DNA of 64,000 bases from Tistrella mobilis (GCF_039634785.1 NZ_JBBIAB010000005.1:1-64000); one strand, 5' to 3'. Positions 1-9,143 are shown, numbered from the stretch's first letter. Numbers and translations are program-made. Notes: generated by a model from the letters alone, not told the origin.

Positions 1-120
1 CAAAGACTTCGAGAACCTCTCACGGATGGCTTTGGCATTCCTCCGCCTCGCGATGATCCGGATCATGATGCGCAGAATCGCAAGGAGCCGGAAATCATAG
101 ATAACTTCTCGGACGGACTC
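1..120 (+). mobile_element. Right end of an IS5-family (IS427-group-like) insertion sequence, truncated by the window edge
   Basis: The first 100 bases encode the C-terminus of an IS5-type transposase. About 20 bases after its stop comes a sequence resembling the terminal inverted repeat of this group; read inward on the minus strand it begins GAGTCCGTCCGAGAAGTTAT at 120-101. The left end and most of the transposase lie outside the window. The exact outer boundary near 120 is inferred from the similarity to known IS427-type ends; the target-site duplication cannot be seen because the other end is missing. Confidence 0.62.
2..100 (+). CDS. IS5-family transposase, C-terminal fragment (partial at window start)
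   Basis: Reading frame 2 translates without a stop to TAG at 98-100. It contains KDFENLSR followed by ALAFLRLA and a run rich in Met, Ile and Arg. Transposases of the IS427 group of the IS5 family end in the same way: a KDWENL-like segment followed by ALAFLRLASIRLMLRKL. The DDE catalytic residues lie upstream of the window, so activity cannot be judged. The frame is too short to stand out as an ORF, but the family match is clear by eye. The last bases overlap the 3' end of the pectate-lyase-like gene on the opposite strand. Confidence 0.65.
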   Translation, partial: KDFENLSRMALAFLRLAMIRIMMRRIARSRKS

Positions 121-1642
121 TTACGGAATCGACTGAGCTAGACCAACCGGGCCCTGTCATGACATCTGCGCGAGTGGTGTCGGTCCCCGGATCATAAGAG
201 ACTGCCGCGATGGCAAGGCCCGTATATTGGCGATAGTCTTTAAGAGGGATCTTAAAGACAGAGGCGACCCTACTGGTGACGTTAAGAGCGGAGAGATCCA
301 CCGTACAGTTACGCAACGTGATCTGGGGAGTCAGGATGCGGCCAGGGAGGAAGCCGCTTTCTGATGGATCACCGTATGCAGGATCGCCAGTGAAAAACGC
401 ATCATAAAGACCGGGGCCCATGCGCGTGTCGGCCATCAGAAGATTGCTGTAGCCGATCAGATGTGCCACTGGCCCCTTGATACCACCGATGAAGAAGCGG
501 TGGACTTCCGTGCCCGTTGCGTCCTCCAGGTAGAAGCCGGGAGCGTTGTCCTCCACTTCGCTGCCGAACGATTGATCAATCTTGCCGCCCTGAAAGTAGA
601 TGCCACGGCAATTCTTCAGCGCGATCGGTGTTGCGGTTGTGTTCTCCCATCGGCAATCATTCAGATAAATATTGTTGGGAGCAACGCTGCCTGCTCCCAC
701 ATCTTTAAATATTGACAAAGCGGCACCCGTCATCACAGGGGCGCCGAGTTTGCCGACTCTGTGAAAAACCAAACGAGACAGGGTGATGTCCTGAGAATTT
801 AGGATGCGGAGTGCGGTAGAAGGTGATGTTCCATCTTTTCCATAGAAGGTAACATCCTCGATGAGGCTCTCATGTGCACCACGAATGCTCAGCATGGCGC
901 CCGTGCCCAGGTCACCGGCCCTCAGCTGCAACCGTTCCATCACGATGCCGGTACCGTTGAGTTCGTATTTCCACGCTCTCAAACCGTCGGCATCTGCCGG
1001 CATATCTTGAAAACTGATGAGAGAGAAATTTTTTCGGGCGCCGGTAACTCTCATGCCCCGATTGATGAATAGTGTCTTCGTAACCTTGTAGGTGCCGGGC
1101 GGGAAGTGGACCGTGACTAGATCTTTTCGGCCCGGATGAGTGGGAGGTGGGTCGGCTGGCGGGTTCATCTGGTCGTCGACAGCATCGAATCGCCGTGCTG
1201 CATTGAGTGCAGCCTGGATGGAGTCCGAGTCATCCCTGCTGTTGTCACCTTTCGCGCCCCACCATTTGACGCTGAGGGGTTCTGCGCTTTCTACAACGCG
1301 CAACCAGCGGCCGGGGCCGAAGGCCGGCTGAAAAGCGAGCCCCTGGTCAGCCTCCATTGTGGAGGTCGGATCATATCGAAAGGTGCCGCCACTTCCGTCG
1401 CCGGTCTGATGATATCCGAGGCACAGAATCGTTTTGTACTGGGTAACATCGACCGCAGGAATATCAGCCACCGTATCAACGATGACCATCGAGGTGCTGC
1501 TATATGCTGCCATATTCACGCTCCGCATTGGCACGATTGGCGAGGCAGTCCAACGGACCTGTTCCTGGCCTTGCGGATGCAGGGTAGCAGAGACGATGTA
1601 AGCCTGATTGCGGGTCATGTCGCCGCATTGCTGCCGCATCAC
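95..1642 (-). CDS. Pectate-lyase-superfamily (right-handed beta-helix) protein, tailspike-like; 3' end altered by an IS
   Basis: This 515-residue protein has the arrangement of phage tailspikes and GH28/pectate-lyase-3 proteins. An N-terminal stretch with GDGSGGTFRYD is followed by VKWWGAKGDNSRDDSDSIQAAL at about residues 124-145, the usual start of such beta-helices (a GDG/DDS-A signature), then short repeats typical of helix coils (for example IVMERLQL, LIEDVTFY, ITLSRLVF). No signal peptide is visible. The start is GTG at 1642 or ATG at 1639; neither has a strong ribosome site. GC is clearly lower than in the rest of the window, suggesting acquisition by transfer. The last eight or nine codons lie inside the IS end at 95-120, so the natural C-terminus has been replaced. 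Whether it acts on a polysaccharide or belongs to a prophage is unknown. Confidence 0.7.
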   Translation of the reverse strand: MMRQQCGDMTRNQAYIVSATLHPQGQEQVRWTASPIVPMRSVNMAAYSSTSMVIVDTVADIPAVDVTQYKTILCLGYHQTGDGSGGTFRYDPTSTMEADQGLAFQPAFGPGRWLRVVESAEPLSVKWWGAKGDNSRDDSDSIQAALNAARRFDAVDDQMNPPADPPPTHPGRKDLVTVHFPPGTYKVTKTLFINRGMRVTGARKNFSLISFQDMPADADGLRAWKYELNGTGIVMERLQLRAGDLGTGAMLSIRGAHESLIEDVTFYGKDGTSPSTALRILNSQDITLSRLVFHRVGKLGAPVMTGAALSIFKDVGAGSVAPNNIYLNDCRWENTTATPIALKNCRGIYFQGGKIDQSFGSEVEDNAPGFYLEDATGTEVHRFFIGGIKGPVAHLIGYSNLLMADTRMGPGLYDAFFTGDPAYGDPSESGFLPGRILTPQITLRNCTVDLSALNVTSRVASVFKIPLKDYRQYTGLAIAAVSYDPGTDTTRADVMTGPGWSSSVDSVRVRPRSYL

Positions 1643-1836
1643 CGCACTTGCCGTGACCTCGCCACTTGACCAGCCGGGCTCGACGCGGTCTTAGTATGGC
1701 CCGAGCGCGGGAGCGTGGCCGGAAGACGCCGCGCCTGGCGCCGCGGTCGGTACCGGCCGGTGGCGATCGCGGTGAGGAACTGCGACGACTGCCGGTCTGA
1801 CACCCATAGCGGACGCTGACGAGGAACGAAGACGGC

Positions 1837-2565
1837 ATGTCACTGGGGCTGAACGCCGGCCGCCGCCGCGAAAAGCGGCGCCGGCGGATGATGATGCTGA
1901 AATGGCTGGCGGGGCTGGCGATCATTGCCGGTGCGGGCGCCTATGCCTATCGCACCGGCGCGATGCTGGCCGAAGGCGAGGTCCGGCGACTGGAACAGTC
2001 CGTCGCCGACCTGAATGTCAGGCTTTCGGAACTGGGCGCCGAGAATGCCCGCCTGCGCGAAGCGCGCGAAAGCGCGCTGATCGAGGTGGAACAGTGGCGC
2101 CAGCGCTATCAGAAGGATGTCCCGACGGGGCAGCTGGCCGAGATCCTGACCCGTGTGCAAAGCCGGATGGCCGACGGGGTGAAGCCCGAGCGGCTGAATT
2201 TCGTGATCGGCGCGGTCAGCAACGAGCGGCGCTGCGAGGGCGGCCCGGTCACCAAACGTTTCATTCTGCCGACCCCGCTTTCCACCGGCAGCAATGACGC
2301 GGTGACCTTCGCCGACGGGCTGATCACCGTCACCGGCCGGGGCGAGACCTCGGTCAACGACAAGGGCGACCGCGAGGCCTGGTTCGATCCGTCGCAGCCG
2401 GTGACGCTGCGCTTCATCGAGATCGGCGGCCGGGCGACCGAGGCGACGGGCACGCTGCCCTTGCAGCACAGCATGGTCATCGGCGACCGCGAATACCGCT
2501 TCGCCATCCGGGCCAGCAATCGCAGCTTCGTCGAGGTGTCGTCGGACGTCTGCGCCTATCCCTGA
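1837..2565 (+). CDS. Single-pass membrane protein with coiled coil, unknown function
   Basis: I do not recognise this 242-residue protein. A very basic N-terminus (RRREKRRRR) precedes one hydrophobic segment at about residues 21-42. A heptad-like coiled coil runs from about 48 to 90 (VRRLEQSVADLNVRLSEL and onward), followed by a soluble domain ending in a Cys-containing tail. The charge pattern suggests an N-in topology with the C-terminal domain in the periplasm. The ATG at 1837 has a GAGG about 11 bases upstream; the ATG triplet at 1888-1896 is an alternative start that would drop the basic leader. It stands alone, with a terminator downstream at 2742-2772. Confidence 0.6.
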   Translation: MSLGLNAGRRREKRRRRMMMLKWLAGLAIIAGAGAYAYRTGAMLAEGEVRRLEQSVADLNVRLSELGAENARLREARESALIEVEQWRQRYQKDVPTGQLAEILTRVQSRMADGVKPERLNFVIGAVSNERRCEGGPVTKRFILPTPLSTGSNDAVTFADGLITVTGRGETSVNDKGDREAWFDPSQPVTLRFIEIGGRATEATGTLPLQHSMVIGDREYRFAIRASNRSFVEVSSDVCAYP

Positions 2566-2741
2566 ATGCCGACGCTGAACGGGGGCCCGGAACCCCGGTC
2601 CGCCGCCCGCCCCGCCGTCATCGAACGATCATGCCGCGGTCATGGGGGCGACATCTCGCCGGGGCATCCTCTGCCCCGGCTTCCGCGGCGGCCCGATGGT
2701 CGGGCGGAAGCGGCGATTGCATTCACGGAAAGGCCGACCTT

Positions 2742-2772
2742 TGCCCCGGGCTCGCCCCCGGGGCATTTTTTT
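2742..2772 (+). terminator. Rho-independent terminator
   Basis: A perfect 9-bp stem (TGCCCCGGG with CCCGGGGCA) is followed directly by seven T residues. It lies in the 304-base gap between the coiled-coil membrane protein and the GNAT gene. The same gap holds a second perfect hairpin without a T run, CCGGGGCA-TCCTC-TGCCCCGG at 2659-2679. Nothing else is evident in this gap. Confidence 0.8.
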
Positions 2773-2869
2773 GCGTCGCCACCGGCTTCCGGGAGGCTTG
2801 CTCCGGATCAGGGGGCATGCCAACGTCTCGGCCCAGAGCTGATATCTGACCGGTTCCGGAGACGAGAGG

Positions 2870-3388
2870 ATGATCCGCACGGGTTGGCGGCCGCTGACGG
2901 CCGCAGATCTCGACCGTTTGAACGAGATTGCCGATGCGGTGCATCTCGATTTCCCGGAACGTGCAGAGGTTCCGGCCGAGCGGCTGCGCCTGTTTCCGGC
3001 CGGCTGCTTCGCCGCGATCGCCGACGACCGGATGATCGGTTATGCGGTGACCCATCCCTGGATCGACGGCCGGCCGCCGGCATTGGACAGCCTGCTGGGC
3101 GCGATCCCCGGCGACGCCGACTGCCTGTATATTCACGACGTGGCCCTGCTGCCCGCGGCGCGGGGGCGGGGGCTCGCCCGGCAGCTGGTTGGGATGCTGG
3201 ACCGGCTGGCCCGCGATCATGGCCTGCCGCGTCTGACATTGACGGCGGTCGGCGGATCGGCACCCGGATGGGCCGCGATGGGTTTCAGGGCGCGTGACGT
3301 GGCGCCGGGCTCGCCGCTTGCCGTGAAGCTCGCCAGTTATGAAGCCGATGCCCGCTATATGACCCGGGAGCCGGACACCCATGGATGA
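2870..3388 (+). CDS. GNAT-family N-acetyltransferase
   Basis: This 172-residue protein carries the GNAT fold. A beta-strand segment CLYIHDVALLP is followed by the acetyl-CoA pyrophosphate loop ARGRGLARQLV (Q/RxxGxG/A motif A) at about residues 103-114, and a C-terminal GWAAMGF segment resembles motif B. The substrate cannot be told from sequence; small-molecule or protein N-acetylation are the usual roles. The ATG at 2870 is preceded by GGAGACGAGAGG. It overlaps the slyX gene downstream by 8 bases, so the two are probably co-translated. Confidence 0.88.
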   Translation: MIRTGWRPLTAADLDRLNEIADAVHLDFPERAEVPAERLRLFPAGCFAAIADDRMIGYAVTHPWIDGRPPALDSLLGAIPGDADCLYIHDVALLPAARGRGLARQLVGMLDRLARDHGLPRLTLTAVGGSAPGWAAMGFRARDVAPGSPLAVKLASYEADARYMTREPDTHG

Positions 3389-3581
3389 CCGCCTGATCGC
3401 CATCGAAGAACGCATGGCCCATCTGGAGCGCATGCTGGACGAGGCCTCGGCCGAGATCCTGCGCCAGGACCGGCTGATCGACGGGCTGGTCCGGCGGATC
3501 CAGCGGCTTGAAAACCGGCTTGCCGAGCTTGCGTCCGGCATTGATGACGGGCCGGAGCCGGGCGCCTCCTTCATCCCCTGA
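3381..3581 (+). CDS. slyX: SlyX family protein
   Basis: A 66-residue protein that is almost entirely one amphipathic coiled-coil helix (LIAIEERMAHLERMLDEA onward), followed by a short Pro/Gly-rich tail ending in IP. Size, composition and tail match SlyX, a small cytoplasmic protein found across proteobacteria whose function remains unclear. The start overlaps the end of the GNAT gene by 8 bases, with GGGAG about ten bases upstream. A weak hairpin (CCCCGATC with GATCGGGG, 3588-3611) lies just after the stop and is followed a little later by a T run; it may act as a terminator. Confidence 0.85.
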   Translation: MDDRLIAIEERMAHLERMLDEASAEILRQDRLIDGLVRRIQRLENRLAELASGIDDGPEPGASFIP

Positions 3582-4009
3582 TACATACCCCGATCCACAG
3601 ATCGATCGGGGGCGGGCAAATTTTTGTCGGGTCATCGGGGCGCGGCGGAATGCCGCAGTGCTGCCGGATTTCCGTGGCCTGCGCGGGGGCCGGCCCGGCC
3701 GGCGGTGTGGCCGCACGGCGATTTCTTCTTGAAGCCTGCGTGTCCGGGCAACAAGTGATTCATATCGGAGCCTGAATGAACCCGCATCGCTCCGGTCCGG
3801 ATGGCATACGGCAGGGCCGTTCGGGAACCGATCGCGGCTCTGAACCGCGACATGCGCGATAGACCTTCACGTCTGCCGTCGTTCGGCGATCAGGGTGACC
3901 CTTATCCGGCCGCATGGGCCGGTCGATCCGACGTCGGCGGACGCGAACCAGACGCAAGGGCTCTGGCTGGCCCCCGCGGCAATCGCTTCAACGGACGGGA
4001 AGGGCGATC
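3582..4009 (+). other. 428-base intergenic region upstream of prkA
   Basis: Apart from the weak hairpin after slyX I see no clear RNA, repeat or convincing sigma-70 promoter. The frame of prkA stays open upstream to 3914, but the peptide there is Arg/Gly-rich without family similarity and without a ribosome site, so I treat it as leader. The control region of the prkA-yeaH-spoVR operon should lie here. Confidence 0.5.
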
Positions 4010-5941
4010 ATGGAGCAGCCCAAAACCTCTTTCGCCAGTCTGATCGAGAAGGACCGCGAGGAACGCACCTCGCAGGAATGGTCCGGCACTTTTCTGGAAT
4101 ACCTGGAAAAGGTCCGGGACAATCCCGAGATCACCAAACTGGCGCATGCCCGCATTTACGACATGATCATGAGCAAGGGCGTGGATCTGGTCGGCGGTGC
4201 CGACGACCCGCGCCTGCAGCGCCTGTTCGGAGACGAGCCGGTGAAGACCTACCGGTTCTTCTCCGACGAGTTCTTCGGCATGGAACGCACCATCCAGCAG
4301 TTCGTGCGCTATTTCCATTCCGCCGCCCTGCAGGGCGAGGAAAGCCGGCAGGTGCTCTATCTGATGGGCCCGGTCGGTTCGGGGAAAAGTTCGCTGGTCG
4401 AACGGCTGGAACGCGGGCTGGAGGAAGCCCCGCCCATCTACGCCATCGACGGCTGCCCGATCCGCGAGGAGCCGTTGCATCTGATTCCCCGCCATCTGCG
4501 CCGGGAATTCGAGAAGATGCTCAACGTCCGCATCGACGGCGATCTCTGCCCGATCTGCCGCTGGCGGCTGAAGGAGGAGTTCAACGGCCGGTATGAAGAG
4601 ATGCCGGTCAGAACCGTTTCGATTTCCAAGCGCGCCCGGCGCGGCATCGCGGTCGTGCCGCCGGTCGATCCCAACAACCAGGACACGTCGGTCCTGATCG
4701 GGTCTGAAGACATCTCGAAACTCGATCGCTTCTCCGAGGGAGATCCGCGGGTTCTGGACCTGAACGGCGCCTTCGACGCCGGCAATCGTGGCATCGTCGA
4801 GTTCATCGAGGTCTTCAAGAACGAGACCGAATATCTCCACGCCATCCTGACTGCGACCCAGGAGAAATTCGTGCCCGCCCCCGGGCGGCACGGCACGGTC
4901 TATGTCGACGAATGCATCGTCGCCCACTCGAACGAGGCCGAGTGGCAGAAGTTCAAATCCGACCACACCAACGAGGCGATCCTGGATCGTATCGTGATGA
5001 TCCGGGTGCCCTACAATCTCAGGCTCTCGGAAGAGGTGAAGATCTATTCGAAGATCCTGGGCAAATCGGGCTATCGCCATCACATCGCGCCGCACACGCT
5101 GGAAGTGGCTGCGATGTTCGCAATCCTGTCGCGGCTGGCGCCGACGCCCAAATGCGATCTGATGACCAAGCTCAGGCTTTATAACGGCGAGGAGGTGGTC
5201 GAGAAGGGCCGGGCGAAGAAGATCGATGTCGACGAACTGCGCGACGAGGCGATTTCCGAAGGCATGAGCGGCATTTCCACCCGTTTCATCGTCAAGGCGG
5301 TGGACAATGCCCTTGCCGACAGCCCCGACGGCATCACGCCGATCCATATCCGCGAGGCGCTGATCGCCATGGTCAAGGGCAGCGAAATGCCCGACGACCG
5401 GCGTAAGCACTATCTGGAGCTGCTGCAGGACACCATCCACAAGGCCTATCTGGAGATCCTGGAGAAAGAGATCACCCGCGCCTTCGTGTATGCCTATGAA
5501 GAGCAGGCCGAGACCCTGTTCCAGAACTATCTCGATCATGCCGAAGCCTATATCAACCGCACCAAGGTCAAGGACCGCAACACGCGGGAGGAGCTGCAGC
5601 CCGACGAGGCTTTCCTGAAGTCGATCGAAGAGCAGATCGCGATCATCGGCACCGCGGCCGAAGGCTTCCGGCAGGAGGTCATCGCCTATCTCTGGGCAGC
5701 CACGCGCCGCGGCGAGAAGGTGCATTACTCGTCCTATGAGCCGCTCAAGGATGCGATCGAGCGCAAGCTGACCAATTCCGTGCGCGACATCAGCCGCATC
5801 ATCACCAAGGCCCGGACCCGCGACGAGGATCAGCGGGAGAAGTACGACCAGCTGGTCAAGAACCTGCTGGGCAATGGCTACAACAGCTATTCGGCCGACG
5901 TGGTGCTGAAATACGCCGCCAACAATCTCTGGAAGGATTGA
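4010..5941 (+). CDS. prkA: PrkA family serine protein kinase / AAA+ ATPase (YeaG-like)
   Basis: A 643-residue protein with the PrkA layout: an N-terminal AAA-type domain with Walker A GPVGSGKSS at residues 120-128, Cys-containing PICRWRLKEEF, and a C-terminal PrkA helical domain. In Escherichia coli YeaG acts with YeaH and SpoVR in stress and starvation responses; in Bacillus PrkA affects sporulation. Recent work on the family also suggests ATP-dependent protease activity, so kinase versus protease role is open. The ATG at 4010 has GGGAAGGG about 5 bases upstream and starts the conserved region; an upstream in-frame start at 3914 looks spurious. It is first of three genes (prkA, yeaH, spoVR) on one strand. 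Confidence 0.95.
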   Translation: MEQPKTSFASLIEKDREERTSQEWSGTFLEYLEKVRDNPEITKLAHARIYDMIMSKGVDLVGGADDPRLQRLFGDEPVKTYRFFSDEFFGMERTIQQFVRYFHSAALQGEESRQVLYLMGPVGSGKSSLVERLERGLEEAPPIYAIDGCPIREEPLHLIPRHLRREFEKMLNVRIDGDLCPICRWRLKEEFNGRYEEMPVRTVSISKRARRGIAVVPPVDPNNQDTSVLIGSEDISKLDRFSEGDPRVLDLNGAFDAGNRGIVEFIEVFKNETEYLHAILTATQEKFVPAPGRHGTVYVDECIVAHSNEAEWQKFKSDHTNEAILDRIVMIRVPYNLRLSEEVKIYSKILGKSGYRHHIAPHTLEVAAMFAILSRLAPTPKCDLMTKLRLYNGEEVVEKGRAKKIDVDELRDEAISEGMSGISTRFIVKAVDNALADSPDGITPIHIREALIAMVKGSEMPDDRRKHYLELLQDTIHKAYLEILEKEITRAFVYAYEEQAETLFQNYLDHAEAYINRTKVKDRNTREELQPDEAFLKSIEEQIAIIGTAAEGFRQEVIAYLWAATRRGEKVHYSSYEPLKDAIERKLTNSVRDISRIITKARTRDEDQREKYDQLVKNLLGNGYNSYSADVVLKYAANNLWKD

Positions 5942-6038
5942 GGCGGGCGGCGGTCCGATCCAGCAGATCGCGGCCGGCCGGCGGGCCCGTTCCGGGCGTC
6001 GCCGGCCGATCGCGGCAGCAGAGGGATGGCAGAGCTGC

Positions 6039-7337
6039 ATGGCGACGATTTTCCGGGACTATGCCCAGAGCGAAGGCCTGCGCAGTGACCGCAGCGCCGG
6101 TGACCGTCAGCGGCATCGCGACAAGGTCCGCCGGGCAATCCGCGACAATATCGCCGATCTGGTCGCCGAGGAGGCGATCATCGGCCAGTCGCGGGAGAAG
6201 ACGATCAAGGTGCCGATCCGCGGCATCAAGGAATACCGCTTCATCTTCGGTGACAACCAGGGCGGCGTCGGCCAGGGCGATGGTGATACCGCCGAAGGCC
6301 AGGTGGTCGGCAAGGCCGGTGACGGCCAGGGAAAGCCCGGCCAGGGCCCCGCCGGCGACCAGGCCGGCCGCGACGTCTACGAGACCGAGATCACGCTCGA
6401 CGAGCTGATCCAGATCATGTTCGAGGATCTGGAGCTGCCCGACATGGAGCGGCGCAAGCTGCGCGAGGTGATTTCGGAGCGCACCCACCGCCGCAAGGGC
6501 TATCGCAAGAGCGGCATCCGCGTTCACATGTCGAAACGGCGGACGGCGATTGCCCGCGTTCGCCGGCGGATGGCGACCGGCACACCGCCCGTCTCGGATC
6601 CTGATCTCGATGCAGCCGAGGACGCCGAAGACGAGCTGCCGGAGGATGAGATGGCGGAGGATGAGATGACGGGTAACGACGGTGCGGCCGTCGCCGGTAC
6701 CCGCTTCCGCTTCCGCAAGGACGATCTGCGCTATCACCGCATCCGCCCGCAGGTGGAGCCTGAAAGCAATGCCGTGGTGATCTGTATCATGGATACCTCG
6801 GGCTCCATGGATACGATGAAGAAGTATCTGGCGCGGAGTTTCTTCTTCATGCTCTATCAGTTCGTGCGCACCAAATACGACACGGTCGAAATCGTGTTCG
6901 TTGCTCATGATGCGGTGGCGCGCGAGGTGAACGAGCATGATTTCTTCCATCGTGGCGAAAGTGGCGGCACGCTGATTTCCAGCGGCTATGAAAAGGCCCT
7001 GGAGATCATTCGCGAGCGCTATCATCCGTCGCTGTGGAACATCTATTCCTTCCACTGTTCGGATGGCGACAACTTCCCATCGGACAATGACCGGACGGTC
7101 GCGGCTGCGAACGAGCTGTGCGAGGTGTCGAACCTGTTCGGCTATGGCGAGATCAAACCCAATGCCTGGCGGTTTCGCGATGCCACGATGCTGGACGTCT
7201 TCCGCCGCGTGACCGCGCCGAATTTCCACATGCTGTCGATCGAGCGGAAGGAGGATGTCTGGCCGGCCTTCCGGGCTTTCCTGACCAAGGAGAAACGCCC
7301 GGAGGAGGCACCGGCCGAGGCGGCGGCGGGCGCCTGA
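6039..7337 (+). CDS. yeaH: YeaH/YhbH family protein (DUF444), von Willebrand A-like
   Basis: A 432-residue protein. The N-terminal half is basic and interrupted by a Gly/Asp/Gln-rich linker at about residues 72-112. The C-terminal half carries a MIDAS motif DTSGSM at 252-257, as in von Willebrand A domains, followed by FHRGESGGTLISSGYEKAL. An acidic insert lies at 188-213 (PEDEMAEDEM). YeaH partners PrkA and SpoVR in a conserved trio; the biochemical role is unknown, but metal-dependent protein binding is expected. It follows prkA by 97 bases and precedes spoVR by 69. Confidence 0.93.
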   Translation: MATIFRDYAQSEGLRSDRSAGDRQRHRDKVRRAIRDNIADLVAEEAIIGQSREKTIKVPIRGIKEYRFIFGDNQGGVGQGDGDTAEGQVVGKAGDGQGKPGQGPAGDQAGRDVYETEITLDELIQIMFEDLELPDMERRKLREVISERTHRRKGYRKSGIRVHMSKRRTAIARVRRRMATGTPPVSDPDLDAAEDAEDELPEDEMAEDEMTGNDGAAVAGTRFRFRKDDLRYHRIRPQVEPESNAVVICIMDTSGSMDTMKKYLARSFFFMLYQFVRTKYDTVEIVFVAHDAVAREVNEHDFFHRGESGGTLISSGYEKALEIIRERYHPSLWNIYSFHCSDGDNFPSDNDRTVAAANELCEVSNLFGYGEIKPNAWRFRDATMLDVFRRVTAPNFHMLSIERKEDVWPAFRAFLTKEKRPEEAPAEAAAGA

Positions 7338-7406
7338 TGGCGCATCCGCCATGCCGCGCCTCGTTGTTCCTCGTCTCGTCGGACATGACCGGGAGGGCCT
7401 GCCCCC

Positions 7407-8861
7407 ATGGGCATGAGCTGGACCATGCGCGATCTGGAAGAATGGGATGCGCGCATCCGCGACAAGGTCGCGGAATACGAACTCGATTGCTATGATCAGG
7501 AATTCGAGATCTGCGACCGTGACCAGATGATCGGCTTCATGGCCTATCACGGCATGCCGTCGCACTATCCGCACTGGTCGTTCGGCAAATCCTATGAACG
7601 CCAGCGCACGCTCAACGACCTGGGCGTGGCCGGCCTGCCCTATGAAATGGTGATCAACAGCAGTCCGAGCATCGCCTATCTGATGCGCGACAACTCGCTG
7701 TGCCTGCAGATCCTGACCATGGCCCATGTCTATGGCCATAACGACTTCTTCAAAAACAATTTTTACTTCGCCCGCGGCACCCGCGCGGAACTGATCCTGG
7801 GCCAGGTGAAGATGCATGCCGATCGGGTGCGCAGCTATGTCGAGGATCCCTCGATCGGGCTGGAGGCGGTGGAGAAGGTTCTGGATGCCGCCCATGCGCT
7901 GTCGTTCAACATCGGCCGCAACCCGGCCGTGCCGCGGCTGTCGCCGGCCGAACAGCGCGCCCGGGCGCTGGACCGGGCGACGGGCACACCCGACCCCTAT
8001 GCTGCGATCCATGCCCGCAAACGTCCGGACGAGGCGGCGACAAACGCCGATCTGGAACGGCTGCCGCTGGATCCGGACCCCGACCTGCTGCTGTTCATTC
8101 GCGACCACGGCGCCTATCTGGCCGACTGGCAGCGCGATCTGATCGGTATCGTGGACGAAGAAGCGCGCTACTTTCTGCCCCAGATGGAAACCAAGATCAT
8201 GAACGAGGGCTGGGCCAGCTTCTGGCATCGCGCGATCATGAACACGCTGGGGCTGCCGCCCGACATCCACATGGAATTCCTGGTCCGCCACAATCAGGTG
8301 GTGCGGCGCATCCCGGGCGACGTGAACCCCTATTGCCTGGGGCTCGCGATCTGGGACAGGCTGGTGGCCGAGGAAGAGGGGGCCTGGGATCCGCGGCGCG
8401 GCCTGCCGGCAGCGCCTGCGGCTGCCACCCGGCAGAAGCTGTTCCAGATCCGCGAAAGCGAGCGGGATGCCAGCTTCCTGCGGCGCTTCCTGGACGAGGA
8501 GCTGATGCGCGATCAGGACCTGTTCGCCTATGAACCGCGCGGCAATGATCTGGTGGTGGCGAAAGTGTCGAATGAAAGCGGCTGGCGCGAGGTGCGCGAC
8601 CGGCTGATCCGCCAGACCGGCACCAATGCCATGCCGATGATCCGGGTGCTCGACGGCGATTACGGCCGCAGCCGCGGGCTGCTGCTGGAACACGTCCATG
8701 ACGGCCGGGATCTGCAGCTGGGCTATGCGGAGAAGACCCTGGATCACGTCTACACACTTTGGGGTCGAGAGGTGCACCTCAAGACAACGGTGAATCGCGA
8801 GACGGTGATTCTAAGTCGCGGAACGGATGGGTTCCGCACGAGGGTGGTTCGCGACGAGTGA
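7407..8861 (+). CDS. SpoVR family protein
   Basis: A 484-residue SpoVR homologue. Hallmarks are the N-terminal YDQEFEICDRDQMIG segment, HYPHWSFGKSYE, MAHVYGHNDFFKNN (a His/Asn-rich probable metal-site region), and MNEGWASFWH. Bacillus SpoVR is needed for spore cortex formation; in non-sporulating proteobacteria the gene accompanies prkA and yeaH and is linked to stress survival. The ATG at 7407 has GGGAGGGCC upstream. The final 30 or so codons are lower in GC than the body but remain in frame and end cleanly at TGA 8859-8861. Confidence 0.93.
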   Translation: MGMSWTMRDLEEWDARIRDKVAEYELDCYDQEFEICDRDQMIGFMAYHGMPSHYPHWSFGKSYERQRTLNDLGVAGLPYEMVINSSPSIAYLMRDNSLCLQILTMAHVYGHNDFFKNNFYFARGTRAELILGQVKMHADRVRSYVEDPSIGLEAVEKVLDAAHALSFNIGRNPAVPRLSPAEQRARALDRATGTPDPYAAIHARKRPDEAATNADLERLPLDPDPDLLLFIRDHGAYLADWQRDLIGIVDEEARYFLPQMETKIMNEGWASFWHRAIMNTLGLPPDIHMEFLVRHNQVVRRIPGDVNPYCLGLAIWDRLVAEEEGAWDPRRGLPAAPAAATRQKLFQIRESERDASFLRRFLDEELMRDQDLFAYEPRGNDLVVAKVSNESGWREVRDRLIRQTGTNAMPMIRVLDGDYGRSRGLLLEHVHDGRDLQLGYAEKTLDHVYTLWGREVHLKTTVNRETVILSRGTDGFRTRVVRDE

Positions 8862-8952
8862 CCTTATGTTGACAAGCTGCATCATTGGTGGTTGAGTCCA
8901 TCGTCGACTTCGCTCCGACAGCGAACAAGAACACCGGGAAAGCGATCAGGAC

Positions 8953-8985
8953 GGGCCCGATGGTGTCTTCATCACCATGGGGCCC
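8953..8985 (+). repeat. Inverted repeat between spoVR and the sensor kinase gene
   Basis: Arms of 13 bases (GGGCCCGATGGTG at 8953-8965 and CACCATGGGGCCC at 8973-8985) pair with one mismatch around a 7-base loop. No T run follows, so it is either a factor-assisted terminator for the prkA operon or a structured leader of the kinase mRNA. The sequence between 8862 and 9143 otherwise holds no gene that I trust. Confidence 0.55.
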
Positions 8986-9143
8986 GATACCGTGGTCGAA
9001 GCGGCGTAACCGTCTCCGGCGATGGCCGGAGGGGGTGGCGGGTCAAGAGGTTCGACGACGTGGCCTGGGGAGGCGTGCAGTTTTCGCGCGAGCCGTCAGA
9101 GACCGGCATGCCCGCCGATGCGGGGCAGCCGGAGGGGGCATCT

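Noticed and set aside
95-1642. Prophage remnant around the tailspike-like gene
   Set aside because: No other phage gene, integrase or attachment site is visible in the window; one gene and an IS end are too little to call a prophage.
3902-6040. 712-residue open frame on the minus strand opposite prkA
   Set aside because: It is the antisense shadow of prkA, caused by high third-position GC; no family resemblance and a His/Asp/Leu-biased composition.
5856-8777. 973-residue open frame on the minus strand opposite yeaH and spoVR
   Set aside because: Antisense of two well-identified genes; it bridges their gap only by chance.
8826-8850. Second LexA box near the end of spoVR (GTTC ... GTTC)
   Set aside because: The spacing between the two GTTC halves is 12 bases, not 7, and the site is inside coding sequence.
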